Of a DNA stretch of 64,000 nt, positions 16,798 to 24,540 are shown one piece after another. Source of the stretch: Phenylobacterium glaciei (GTDB taxonomy: Bacteria; Pseudomonadota; Alphaproteobacteria; Caulobacterales; Caulobacteraceae); NCBI RefSeq assembly GCF_016772415.1, contig NZ_JAGSGD010000001.1, forward strand, positions 372,001-436,000. Reading direction: 5' to 3'. A model generated the notes under the pieces. It had not been told where the DNA came from. It saw only the letters and a list, made by a program, of their open reading frames with translations, and made no database searches. The translations under genes and the position numbers were made by a program. Positions within the stretch are counted from its first letter, which is position 1. Each line of letters starts with the position of its first letter.

Positions 16798-17451
16798 CTA
16801 GTTTGGGCGTTGCAGCGCCTGATGGGCCGCCTCGAAGGCGTCGCGGCTGATCTTGCCGGCCTCGCCTGGGGTCAGACCGAAGGCGATCAGCATCAGGGAT
16901 ACCAGATCCACGGCGTGATCGGGGCCGACCTCCCCTAACACCATGTCGCGCTGGCCCATGCGGAAGGCGCCGAAGGCCAGGTTGCGGGCGGCGGCAACAT
17001 CGCATTGGCGGAAGCGGCCGCTGGCGACGGCGGCGGCATAGATGGCGTCAAAGCGCGCCTCGAACACCGCCTGGCGCGGAATCGCCGTGGCCTCGATCTT
17101 CAGGGCCAGCCAGCCGCGCACCGGATCCAGGGTGAAGGCCGCGAAGATGCGGTGGATGACCGTGGAGAGCAGGACCGCTGGATCATCGATCCCGGTCCGG
17201 ATCGGCTCCAGGGTCTTGTCGAGAGCCTCGGAAATCTCGGTGTTGAGGGCGTGGAGCAGGTCCTCGAAGGTCGGGAAGTAGTTGTAGAAGGTGCCCCGCG
17301 AGACGCCGGCGGCGGCGACGAAGTCCTCGATGGACGAGGCCTCCGGGCCCTTTTCGGCGATGACCGTCATCGCCGCCTCGATCAGGCGCGCGCGGGTCTG
17401 CGCGCGGCGGTTTTCGGCCGCCGCGGCGCGGGCTTCGTGATTGACCCTCAT
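16798..17451 (-). CDS. TetR/AcrR family transcriptional regulator
   Basis: 217 residues. The N-terminal HTH is clear: RLIEAAMTVIAEKGPEASSIEDFVAAAGVSRGTFYNYF. The C-terminal ligand domain is not diagnostic. It follows a small hypothetical gene on the same strand with a 14-base gap, so both share the promoter at 17797-17825, which contains a 15-base palindrome likely bound by this protein (autorepression). Confidence 0.92.
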   Translation of the reverse strand: MRVNHEARAAAAENRRAQTRARLIEAAMTVIAEKGPEASSIEDFVAAAGVSRGTFYNYFPTFEDLLHALNTEISEALDKTLEPIRTGIDDPAVLLSTVIHRIFAAFTLDPVRGWLALKIEATAIPRQAVFEARFDAIYAAAVASGRFRQCDVAAARNLAFGAFRMGQRDMVLGEVGPDHAVDLVSLMLIAFGLTPGEAGKISRDAFEAAHQALQRPN

Positions 17452-17465
17452 GGGGCGTCGAGGGG

Positions 17466-17729
17466 TCAGGCGGCCTCCGGCAGGTATTGCTTGAGGGCCT
17501 GTGCGGCGGCCAGGGAAAGCGGATCGCGCTGGATTTCCAGGACGTCGATCTCATGGGCCAGGGCCGCGGCGATTTCGCGGTGGGCCAGGGGAGAGAGTTC
17601 CAGCATCGCCTTGGTGGAGGCGCGCGCCAGGGCCAGCGCGGTGGCGAGGTCGACTTCGACCCCGACAATCCAGGTGGACTCAGGGTCGTCCTTGGGAAGT
17701 CCGGGACGCGCGGAGAGGGGAATAGCCAT
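17466..17729 (-). CDS. Small protein of unknown function co-transcribed with tetR
   Basis: 87 residues from the ATG at 17729 (MAIPLSARPGLPKDDPESTW). It is a soluble alpha-helical protein with helices such as LATALALARASTKAMLELS and LAHREIAAALAHEIDVLE. I do not recognise a family. An ATG at 17786 would give 106 residues but would lie only a few bases after the predicted transcription start. It sits immediately upstream of the TetR gene and behind its promoter, so it may be the regulator's target or an accessory protein. Confidence 0.6.
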   Translation of the reverse strand: MAIPLSARPGLPKDDPESTWIVGVEVDLATALALARASTKAMLELSPLAHREIAAALAHEIDVLEIQRDPLSLAAAQALKQYLPEAA

Positions 17730-17796
17730 AGCTTTGAGTTGATCTCGGGGAGGAGGGACAAGCCAGGCTTGGGGAGGACTGGCCAATTGGGAATGA

Positions 17797-17825
17797 CGCT
17801 TATGTCAGGCTGACATTGCTGTCAA
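17797..17825 (-). promoter_or_regulatory. Promoter with palindromic operator in its spacer
   Basis: On the minus strand a perfect -35 TTGACA (RC of 17820-17825) is followed after 17 bases by TAAGCG (RC of 17797-17802). The spacer and the first base of the -10 hold the palindrome ATGTCAG-g-CTGACAT at 17802-17816 (two 7-bp arms around one base). An operator covering the spacer is the typical layout for TetR repression. It drives the small hypothetical gene and tetR; murI starts divergently at 17906. Confidence 0.65.
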
Positions 17826-17905
17826 TAGTGGGTAACCATGTTCAGTGAACCTGTCCGCCAGAGACCGCGCTGGACGCTGCCGCGCCGGAAGGTTAAGCGC
17901 GATCC

Positions 17906-18757
17906 ATGGCCATTGGCGTTTTCGATTCCGGGGTGGGCGGGCTGACGGTGCACCGTCGGCTGGTGGACCGCTTCCCGCAGGCAGACCTAATCTACCTCGC
18001 CGATCAGGCCAACACGCCCTATGGCGGCCGCGAGGGGGAGGAGATCGTCGATCTTACCCGCGCCGGCTGCGAGGCGCTCTTCGACCGCGGCTGCGATCTG
18101 GTGGTCCTGGCCTGCAACACCGCCTCCGGCGTGGCGCTTCGGCGTCTGCAGCAGACCTGGCTGCCGGGCTACCGGAAGGAAAAACAACGCTCGGTGAATG
18201 TGCTCGGCATTATCGTGCCCACAATCGAGGCCGCCACCGGCCTGCCGTGGGAGCACGAGGCCGACCGCCGGGGCGACAAGGTGGAGAAGCTGGACGTGCT
18301 GGCGGTGTTCGCCACCCCGGCCACCGCCCGTTCCCGGGTCTACGAGATCGAGATCGACAAGCGCCGCCAGGACGTGGCCGTCTTCTCCGAGCCCTGCCCG
18401 GACCTTGCCCGCATGATCGAGACGGGCGCCGGCGCCGTGGAGCTGGCCACCCAGGTCGAGGCCCACGTCAAGGCCATCAGCACCCGCATCGGCCGCGCCC
18501 CTGACCGCGCGATCCTGGGCTGCACCCACTACGAGATGGTGGCCGACATGTTCCGCGCGGCGTTGACGCCCGGCACCCCGCTGATCCACCAGCCCGAGGC
18601 CACCGCCGACGCCCTGGAGGCCTATCTGGCCAAGCATCCGGAATACACCGCCGGCGACACCGGCCGCCGCGTGTTCCTCACCACCGGCAACCCCGGCGCC
18701 CAGCACACGCTGGTGGAGACTTTCTGGGGGGCTCCGCTAAGCTTCGAGCAGGCTTAG
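17906..18757 (+). CDS. murI: Glutamate racemase
   Basis: 283 residues. Catalytic cysteines are in VVLACNTAS (C70) and LGCTHYE (C206), with the N-terminal FDSGVGGLTV and NTPYGGR motifs. The enzyme supplies D-glutamate for peptidoglycan. Compared with E. coli-type MurI there is an extra charged stretch around residues 88-130 (RKEKQRS and WEHEADRRGDK). Starts at ATG 17906; the next gene follows 14 bases after its stop. Confidence 0.93.
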   Translation: MAIGVFDSGVGGLTVHRRLVDRFPQADLIYLADQANTPYGGREGEEIVDLTRAGCEALFDRGCDLVVLACNTASGVALRRLQQTWLPGYRKEKQRSVNVLGIIVPTIEAATGLPWEHEADRRGDKVEKLDVLAVFATPATARSRVYEIEIDKRRQDVAVFSEPCPDLARMIETGAGAVELATQVEAHVKAISTRIGRAPDRAILGCTHYEMVADMFRAALTPGTPLIHQPEATADALEAYLAKHPEYTAGDTGRRVFLTTGNPGAQHTLVETFWGAPLSFEQA

Positions 18758-18771
18758 CAAGGAGTGCTTCC

Positions 18772-19299
18772 ATGAAGACCGTGCTGGTGGCCCTGGCCGC
18801 CCTGTCGCTGGCCGGCGCCGCGCGCGCAGAGGTGGCCGACCAATCGTCCCAGGGCTTCGAGGTCCGCCATGTGGTCACCATCGCCGCCCCGCCGGCCAAG
18901 GTGCGCGCCGCCGTCCTGCAGCCGGCCGCCTGGTGGAGCTCCGCCCACAGCTGGTCGGGGGACGCCAAGAACCTCTCCATCGACCTGGCGACCGGCTGCT
19001 TCTGCGAGACGCTGAAGGGCGGCTTCGTGCGCCATATGACTGTGGTCTATGCCGGCCCCGACGCCCTGCGCCTCTCGGGCGCGCTGGGTCCCCTGCAGTT
19101 CACCGGCGCCAGCGGCCACCTGGCCTTCACCTTCAAGCCCGGCGCAGATCCCACAACCACGGTTCTCACCGTCACCTACGACGTCGGCGGCTACGCCAAG
19201 GGCGGGCTGGCCGAGCAGTGGGCCAAGCCGGTGGATGGCGTCATCGGCGAGCAGGTGGGCCGACTGAAAAAGCAGATTGAGACCGGCAAGCCGGACTGA
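18772..19299 (+). CDS. Exported SRPBCC-fold (START-like) protein
   Basis: 175 residues. A Sec signal peptide (MKTVLVALAALSLAGAARAE) is followed by a START/SRPBCC-like domain: FEVRHVVTIAAPPAKVRAAV, then AWWSSAHSWSGDAKN and a C-terminal amphipathic helix (VIGEQVGRLKKQIE). Such folds bind hydrophobic ligands in a deep cavity. The ligand is unknown. It lies 14 bases behind murI with GGAG before the ATG, so it may be co-transcribed. Confidence 0.75.
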   Translation: MKTVLVALAALSLAGAARAEVADQSSQGFEVRHVVTIAAPPAKVRAAVLQPAAWWSSAHSWSGDAKNLSIDLATGCFCETLKGGFVRHMTVVYAGPDALRLSGALGPLQFTGASGHLAFTFKPGADPTTTVLTVTYDVGGYAKGGLAEQWAKPVDGVIGEQVGRLKKQIETGKPD

Positions 19300-19434
19300 G
19301 GCGTCTCCCCTCTGCTGCGATGCGGTCGAAACAGCCAAGCTGTTGTTTTGGCGAAGACGTGCGGCGTCCGGCGGGCCGGCCTCAAAAACCCTTGTGCCGC
19401 AAAGAAACGCGAACCACTCGCCAGGGATGTATAG

Positions 19435-19449
19435 ATAGATAAAATCTAT
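19435..19449 (+). promoter_or_regulatory. OxyR-type half site upstream of ahpC
   Basis: ATAG (19435-19438), seven bases, then CTAT (19446-19449): a perfect ATAG-N7-CTAT dimer half of the OxyR consensus. It lies about 45 bases upstream of a -10-like TATAGA (19493-19498), whose -35 region is poor, as expected for an activated promoter. The oxyR gene is two genes downstream. The second expected ATAG-N7-CTAT unit is not recognisable. Confidence 0.6.
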
Positions 19450-19530
19450 CCCAATTCCAAAGATTATCAATTTCCCCGATGCTGCGGCGCCGTATAGAAC
19501 CCGGGCTCCATTCCGAACCAAGGAGCTCGC

Positions 19531-20094
19531 GTGTCGCTTATCAATACCGAAATCAAGCCGTTCAAGGCCGACGCTTTCCAAGCCGGCAAGTTCATTTCCG
19601 TGTCGGACGCCGACCTGAAGGGCAAGTGGTCGGTGGTGTTCTTCTACCCGGCCGACTTCACCTTCGTATGCCCCACCGAGCTTGAGGACCTGGCCGACAA
19701 CTACGCCGAGTTCAAGAAGCTGGGCGTGGAGATCTACAGCGTCTCCACCGACACCCACTTCGCCCACAAGGCCTGGCACGACACCTCCGAAGCCGTGAAG
19801 AAGATCGACTACGTCATGGTGGGCGACCCCACCGGCGTGATCACCCGCAACTTCGACGTCATGATCGAAGAGGCCGGCCTCGCCGACCGCGGCACTTTTG
19901 TGGTCGACCCCGACGGCAAGATCCAGATCGTCGAGATCACCGCCGGCGGCATCGGCCGTGACGCCATCGAGCTGCTGCGCAAGGTCAAGGCCGCCCAGTA
20001 CGTCGCCTCGCACCCCGGCGAGGTCTGCCCCGCCAAGTGGCAGGAAGGCGAGGCCACCCTGGCCCCGTCCCTGGACCTGGTCGGCAAGATCTAA
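19531..20094 (+). CDS. ahpC: Alkyl hydroperoxide reductase subunit C (peroxiredoxin)
   Basis: 187 residues, the length of E. coli AhpC. Peroxidatic Cys47 lies in DFTFVCPTE and resolving Cys166 in GEVCPAKW, so it is a typical 2-Cys peroxiredoxin. It reduces hydrogen peroxide and organic peroxides in the cytoplasm with electrons from AhpF. GTG start with AAGGAG upstream. The OxyR-like site and TATAGA -10 precede it and ahpF follows after 80 bases. Confidence 0.97.
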   Translation: MSLINTEIKPFKADAFQAGKFISVSDADLKGKWSVVFFYPADFTFVCPTELEDLADNYAEFKKLGVEIYSVSTDTHFAHKAWHDTSEAVKKIDYVMVGDPTGVITRNFDVMIEEAGLADRGTFVVDPDGKIQIVEITAGGIGRDAIELLRKVKAAQYVASHPGEVCPAKWQEGEATLAPSLDLVGKI

Positions 20095-20174
20095 GCCTGC
20101 CCGCGTGGCCGCCGTTCATGGGAACGGCGGCCACGCACCCTCTCCCAATTCCCGCGTCCCCACCGGAGTCCGTC

Positions 20175-21758
20175 ATGTTGGATCAAGGCCTGAAGTCCCA
20201 GCTCAAGACCTATCTGGAGAACCTGCGCCATCCCGTGGCCCTGGTCGCCAGCCTCGACGCCTCGGCCAAGTCGGCTGAGCTCAAGGCCCTGCTGGCCGAC
20301 ATCGCGGAAGCCTCCGACAAGATCATCCTCCGCGAGGACGGGACCGATGCGCGCGTGCCCTCCTTCACCGTGGGGGCCGAGGGGTCTGAGCCTCGCGTGA
20401 CCTTCGCGGGCCTGCCCATGGGCCACGAGTTCACCTCGCTCGTCCTGGCCCTGCTGCAGGCCGGCGGCCACCCGCCGCGCGTGGAGGCCGACGTCATCGA
20501 CCAGGTGAAGGCGCTTGACGCCGACTTCACCTTCGAGACCTATTTCTCGCTCACCTGCCAGAACTGCCCCGACGTGGTGCAGGCGCTCAACCTGATGAGC
20601 GTGCTGAACCCGCGCATCCGCCACACCGCCATCGACGGCGGCCTGTTCCAGGACGAGGTCGAGGCCCGCAAGATCATGGCCGTGCCCACCGTCCTGCTGA
20701 ACGGCCAGCCCTTCGACCAGGGCCGCATGAGCCTGGAGCAGATCCTGGGCAAGCTGGACACCGGCGCGGCGGCCCGTGACGCGGCGAAGATCGGCGCCAA
20801 GGGGGTCTTCGACGTGCTGGTGGTGGGCGGCGGCCCGGCCGGCGCGGCGGCGGCGGTCTATGCCGCCCGCAAGGGCATCGTCACGGGCCTGGCGGCCGAG
20901 CGTTTCGGCGGCCAAGTGCTGGACACCATGGACATCGAAAACTTCATTTCCGTTCCGTACACCGAAGGCCCGAAGTTCGTCTCCGGCCTGCAGCAGCATG
21001 TCGGCGACTACGCCGTCGATGTGATGAACCTGCAGAAGGCGGCCAAGCTGATCCCGGCCCGTGCGGCCGGCGACCTCAATGAGATCGTATTGGAGAACGG
21101 CGCGGTGCTGCGCGCCAAGACCCTGATCCTGGCCCCCGGCGCCCGCTGGCGGCAGATGGGCGTCCCTGGTGAGGAGCAGTATCGCAATTCGGGCGTGGCC
21201 TATTGCCCGCACTGCGACGGTCCGCTGTTCAAGGGCAAGCGGGTGGCGGTGATCGGCGGCGGCAATTCCGGCGTCGAGGCGGCCATCGACCTGGCCGGCA
21301 TCGTCGCCCATGTCACCCTGATCGAATACGACAGCCAGCTGCGCGCCGACGCGGTGCTGCAGCGCAAGCTGGCCAGCCTGGGCAATGTCACCATCATCAC
21401 CTCGGCCCTGACCACCGAGGTGCTGGGCGACGGCGCCAAGGTGAACGGCCTGGTCTATCGCGACCGCGCCACCGAGGCCCTGCACACCGTCGAACTTGAG
21501 GGGATCTTCGTGCAGATCGGCCTGGTCCCCAACACCGAGTGGCTGGAGGGCGCCATGGCGCTGTCCCCGCGCGGCGAGATCGAGGTGGATGGCCATGGGG
21601 CCACCTCGGTTCCCGGGGTCTTCGCGGCGGGCGACGCCACCACCACGCCCTTCAAGCAGATCGTCATCGCCGCCGGTGACGGCGCCAAGGCCGCGCTGTC
21701 AGCCTTCGACTACCTGATCCGCCTGCCCACCGAGGCGACGGAAGCGGTGGCGGCCTAA
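20175..21758 (+). CDS. ahpF: Alkyl hydroperoxide reductase subunit F
   Basis: 527 residues. The N-terminal double-thioredoxin domain carries the CxxC at C128/C131 (TCQNCPD). The flavoprotein part has the FAD motif [11 protein letters not shown], the redox pair YCPHCDGP, the second nucleotide motif [11 protein letters not shown] and the C-terminal [10 protein letters not shown]. It transfers electrons from NAD(P)H to AhpC. The ATG at 20175 is used because the 46 in-frame residues before it are Pro/Gly-rich, non-family sequence. Confidence 0.96.
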   Translation: MLDQGLKSQLKTYLENLRHPVALVASLDASAKSAELKALLADIAEASDKIILREDGTDARVPSFTVGAEGSEPRVTFAGLPMGHEFTSLVLALLQAGGHPPRVEADVIDQVKALDADFTFETYFSLTCQNCPDVVQALNLMSVLNPRIRHTAIDGGLFQDEVEARKIMAVPTVLLNGQPFDQGRMSLEQILGKLDTGAAARDAAKIGAKGVFDVLVVGGGPAGAAAAVYAARKGIVTGLAAERFGGQVLDTMDIENFISVPYTEGPKFVSGLQQHVGDYAVDVMNLQKAAKLIPARAAGDLNEIVLENGAVLRAKTLILAPGARWRQMGVPGEEQYRNSGVAYCPHCDGPLFKGKRVAVIGGGNSGVEAAIDLAGIVAHVTLIEYDSQLRADAVLQRKLASLGNVTIITSALTTEVLGDGAKVNGLVYRDRATEALHTVELEGIFVQIGLVPNTEWLEGAMALSPRGEIEVDGHGATSVPGVFAAGDATTTPFKQIVIAAGDGAKAALSAFDYLIRLPTEATEAVAA

Positions 21759-21776
21759 TTCCCTAACCTTTGATCG

Positions 21777-21898
21777 TCATGGCCGGGCTTGTCCCGGCCA
21801 CCCATGATCTCCGAGATTCAGCAAGTCGCCACGGCGGCCGCCGCGCTGTCTGCGGACGGGCGGAGATCATGGGTCCCCGTGACAAGCCCGGGGATGAC
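21777..21898. repeat. Interspersed palindromic repeat (REP-like), type 1
   Basis: 122 bases bounded by GTCAT and ATGAC. Both ends share the pattern GTCAT, CCGGGCTTGTC, then ACCCATGATCTCCG when read inwards, so each end forms a hairpin (CCGGGCTTGTCCCGG) and the two ends pair with one another. It sits between ahpF and oxyR, both on the plus strand. The same type occurs at 63620-63737, where the IS110 element has inserted. Confidence 0.85.
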
Positions 21899-21950
21899 GA
21901 ATTGGGCTATGCTCTCTCAATCGATGCCGGCCTTTCCATAGATTGACCCC

Positions 21951-22847
21951 ATGCTCCCCACCATCCGCCAGCTGCAGTATCTGAAGTTCCTCGCCGAGCA
22001 GGGGGCGTTCGGGAAGGCCGCAGAGGCCGCCCACGTCACCCAGCCCACCCTATCGGCCGGCATCCAGGAACTCGAGCGCACCCTGGGCGCGCCCGTCGTC
22101 GACCGCGCCCGCTCCGGCGTGATCCTCACGGCGGTGGGGGAGGCCGCGCTCACCCGCGCCAACACCATCCTCAACGAGGCCGAGGAGCTGATGCATGCGG
22201 CCAAGAACGCCAGCCAGCCGCTCACCGGCCGCTTCCGCCTGGGGGTCATCCCCACCATCGCCCCCTTCCTGCTGCCCAAGGCCCTTCCCCTGCTGCGGTC
22301 GCGGTTCCCCAAGCTGCGGCTCTATCTGCGCGAGGACCTCACCCAGCGGCTGATCGCGGCGCTCAAGGCCGGTCAGCTCGACGCGGCGCTGATCGCCCTG
22401 CCCTTCGATATGCAGGGCCTGGCCCATGCCCACGTTTCGGACGACGAGCTTCTCGCCGCCATTCCCGCCGACCACCCCCTGGCCAACCAGCTGGAATTCC
22501 CGCCCTCGGCCATGGAGGGCGAGGACCTGATCCTGCTGGAGGACGGCCACTGCCTGCGCGACCATGTGCTGTCGGCCTGCGGGCTCAAGCCGCCAAAGGC
22601 CACCGGCGACGAGGAGGCCTTCGCCGCCACCTCCCTGCCGACCCTGGTGCAGATGGTGGGCTCAGGCCTTGGGGTCACCTACCTGCCGGCCATGGCGGTG
22701 GAGGCGGGCCTGACCCAGGCCGCCCACGTCGCCGTCCGCCACCTGCGGGCCGACCATCCCAGCCGCGAGATCGTGGTGGCCTGGCGGTCCGGCTCCAGCC
22801 GAGGCGCCGAGGGCCGATTGCTGGCCGAGACCCTCCGCGAGGCTTGA
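21951..22847 (+). CDS. oxyR: Hydrogen peroxide-sensing LysR regulator OxyR
   Basis: 298 residues with an N-terminal LysR winged HTH (LKFLAEQGAFGKAAEAAHVTQPTLS, interrupted only by normal variation). The sensor disulfide pair is present as C201 and C210 in EDGHCLRDHVLSACG, the same nine-residue spacing as C199/C208 of E. coli OxyR. Oxidation activates transcription of peroxide defence genes. It lies downstream of ahpC-ahpF, separated by a palindromic repeat, so it probably has its own promoter. Confidence 0.95.
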   Translation: MLPTIRQLQYLKFLAEQGAFGKAAEAAHVTQPTLSAGIQELERTLGAPVVDRARSGVILTAVGEAALTRANTILNEAEELMHAAKNASQPLTGRFRLGVIPTIAPFLLPKALPLLRSRFPKLRLYLREDLTQRLIAALKAGQLDAALIALPFDMQGLAHAHVSDDELLAAIPADHPLANQLEFPPSAMEGEDLILLEDGHCLRDHVLSACGLKPPKATGDEEAFAATSLPTLVQMVGSGLGVTYLPAMAVEAGLTQAAHVAVRHLRADHPSREIVVAWRSGSSRGAEGRLLAETLREA

Positions 22848-22932
22848 GTGGCCGGCTTGAGCCAGATCATGGCGGGACCGATTGGCTGCGTCAGACGTTC
22901 CGGGAAGGACTTTCCATTCATCGGAGCAAGAC

Positions 22933-23337
22933 ATGCAACTTCCCAAGGGCGCGACGGTCGCCGTCGCTGACGGCGCCACACTCCACATCTACCGCAATGG
23001 CGGCGACGAACTTCACGCCAAGCTGACGCTTCAGCCAGCGGCCGAGCTGGAGCTGGTGGACGGCAGCGCCGGCAGCCATCACGGGTCCAGCGCGGGCAAT
23101 CCCGATGACAGCACCCAGATCGAGGACGGCTTCGCGGCCTCCACCGCCGGCTGGCTCAACAGCCAGGTGCTGAGCGGCAAGATCGGCGACCTCTTCATCA
23201 TCGCCGCGCCCAAGACCCTGGGCGAGCTTCGCCGCCACTACCACAAGGCTCTGGAGGCCAAGCTGCTGGGCGAGCTGGCCAAGGACCTGACGGGTCACGC
23301 CGTCGGCGATATCGAGACCGCCATAGCCAAGGCCTGA
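22933..23337 (+). CDS. Host attachment family protein
   Basis: 134 residues from ATG 22933 (GGAGC upstream). It begins KGATVAVADGATLHIYRN and ends with APKTLGELRRHYHKAL and LAKDLTGHAVGDIETAI, the pattern of the bacterial host-attachment (Host_attach, eRF1-fold-like) family first named in Agrobacterium. The N-terminal core usually carries a catalytic-looking D/R pair; no activity is established. It follows oxyR on the same strand after 85 bases. Confidence 0.8.
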   Translation: MQLPKGATVAVADGATLHIYRNGGDELHAKLTLQPAAELELVDGSAGSHHGSSAGNPDDSTQIEDGFAASTAGWLNSQVLSGKIGDLFIIAAPKTLGELRRHYHKALEAKLLGELAKDLTGHAVGDIETAIAKA

Positions 23338-23390
23338 ACGCATCCGGGGCGGGCCTCGCCCGTCCCGGATCGCCGATCGCGACCTATTTC

Positions 23391-23447
23391 GATATATCGC
23401 TATTGCATTCCGATCTTGATTAGATATATCTGCAATATCGATATGTC
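23391..23447. promoter_or_regulatory. Long inverted repeat operator upstream of the PadR gene
   Basis: GATATATCGCTATTGCA (23391-23407) pairs with TGCAATATCGATATGTC (23431-23447) at 15 of 17 positions around a 23-base loop. Each arm contains its own short palindrome (CGATATATCG and ATATCGATAT) and the loop holds AGATATATCT (23422-23431). The stretch is very AT-rich and ends 16 bases before the PadR start. It is almost certainly the autoregulatory operator. Confidence 0.75.
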
Positions 23448-23463
23448 TAAATAGGATCTGAAA

Positions 23464-24030
23464 ATGCATAGACACTTCTCTCACCGACACGAACATCGCA
23501 GCCGCCATGGCTTCGGCGGACATCTGCGCGAACACCTTCGCGGCGGGCGCAGCGGCGAACGCGCCGGCCGCATCGGCCGGCTGCTGGAACATGGGGACCT
23601 TCGGTTCCTGGTCCTGGCCCTGCTGGCTGAGAAACCCCGCCATGGCTACGAGGTCATGCGCGAACTGGAAGATCGCACCGGCGGCGCCTATCGGCCCTCG
23701 CCCGGCGTCATCTACCCCACCCTCTCCCTCCTGGAAGACGAGGGCTTCGTGGTCCCCATCGCCGCCGAAGGCGGACGCAAGGCCTATGAAGCGACGGCCG
23801 CCGGCAAGGAGGCTCTCGAAGCCAACCGCGCTTCGGTGGACGCCATCTTCGCCCGCCTGGACGACGCCGCCGAACACTCCTCCGGCGCCCGGCCCAAGCT
23901 GCAGCGCGCCATGCAGAACCTCGGAACTGCGCTACGCCTGCGCATGCAGCGCGGCGGCGTGACCGAAGATCAGGTGGACGCCATCGCCGCGGCCATCGAC
24001 GAGGCCGCCTCGAAGATCGAGCGGATCTAG
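23464..24030 (+). CDS. PadR family transcriptional regulator with His/Arg-rich N-terminus
   Basis: 188 residues. The PadR winged helix spans about residues 45-115: LRFLVLALLAEKPRHGYEVMRELEDRTGG and PSPGVIYPTLSLLEDEG, followed by a C-terminal dimerisation helix pair. The first 35 residues (HRHFSHRHEHRSRHGFGGHL) are His and Arg rich, which could bind a metal. Family members sense small molecules or metals and repress linked genes. No linked transport gene follows; the next gene is convergent, so autoregulation and distant targets are likely. Confidence 0.9.
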   Translation: MHRHFSHRHEHRSRHGFGGHLREHLRGGRSGERAGRIGRLLEHGDLRFLVLALLAEKPRHGYEVMRELEDRTGGAYRPSPGVIYPTLSLLEDEGFVVPIAAEGGRKAYEATAAGKEALEANRASVDAIFARLDDAAEHSSGARPKLQRAMQNLGTALRLRMQRGGVTEDQVDAIAAAIDEAASKIERI

Positions 24031-24037
24031 GACCGGA

Positions 24038-24538
24038 CTATAGGTCCCGGGTGAAGTAGAGCGCCAGGTCGTCGTCCACCATGACCTCCTGCATCGGCGT
24101 GACGGTCATGCCGTTCCAGGCGATGCCGCGGCCGTCCGGCAGGTAGCCTCTCAGCACGTAGAGGCGCTGGGCCGGACCGTAGTCGGGATAGAGGCCCACC
24201 CCGATCCCGGCGGTCTTGCCCCGGGTGCCGATCAACGCCTCGGCGGCGTCCATCAAGGCCGTGCCGATCCCCTGGCGGCGATAGCGGGGCAGGACGTTGA
24301 AGTCCTGGATCTCCGGAATCCCCGCCACCCGGAAGGGCTCGTACTGCGGGACCCAGACCACGGTCAGGTAGCCCGCGAAGTCCCCGTCGACCCGCGCCAC
24401 CAGCACCGGCCGGTCGCCCGAGGTCTGTTCCTCCAGGTAGCGGACATACTGCCCCTGCGGCTTATCCCAGCCGATGTCGGTGAACGCCTGCGCGATCAGC
24501 GGCGGGTCCTCCGGCCGCAGGGGCGTGATTTCCAGCAT
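24038..24538 (-). CDS. GNAT family N-acetyltransferase
   Basis: 166 residues with the acetyl-CoA binding pattern YRRQGIGTALMDAAE (motif A, R/Q-x-x-G-x-G/A) preceded by a beta strand (FNVLP). The N-terminus ITPLRPEDPPLIAQAF is typical of GNAT proteins. Substrate unknown. It ends 8 bases from the PadR stop (convergent) and starts 2 bases after the stop of the prolyl oligopeptidase gene on the same strand, so it is co-transcribed with it. Confidence 0.85.
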   Translation of the reverse strand: MLEITPLRPEDPPLIAQAFTDIGWDKPQGQYVRYLEEQTSGDRPVLVARVDGDFAGYLTVVWVPQYEPFRVAGIPEIQDFNVLPRYRRQGIGTALMDAAEALIGTRGKTAGIGVGLYPDYGPAQRLYVLRGYLPDGRGIAWNGMTVTPMQEVMVDDDLALYFTRDL

Positions 24539-24540
24539 GG

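Noticed and set aside
21777..21898. Palindromic repeat as CRISPR
   Set aside because: There is a single mirrored pair with no regularly spaced direct repeats, no spacers and no cas genes anywhere in the window.
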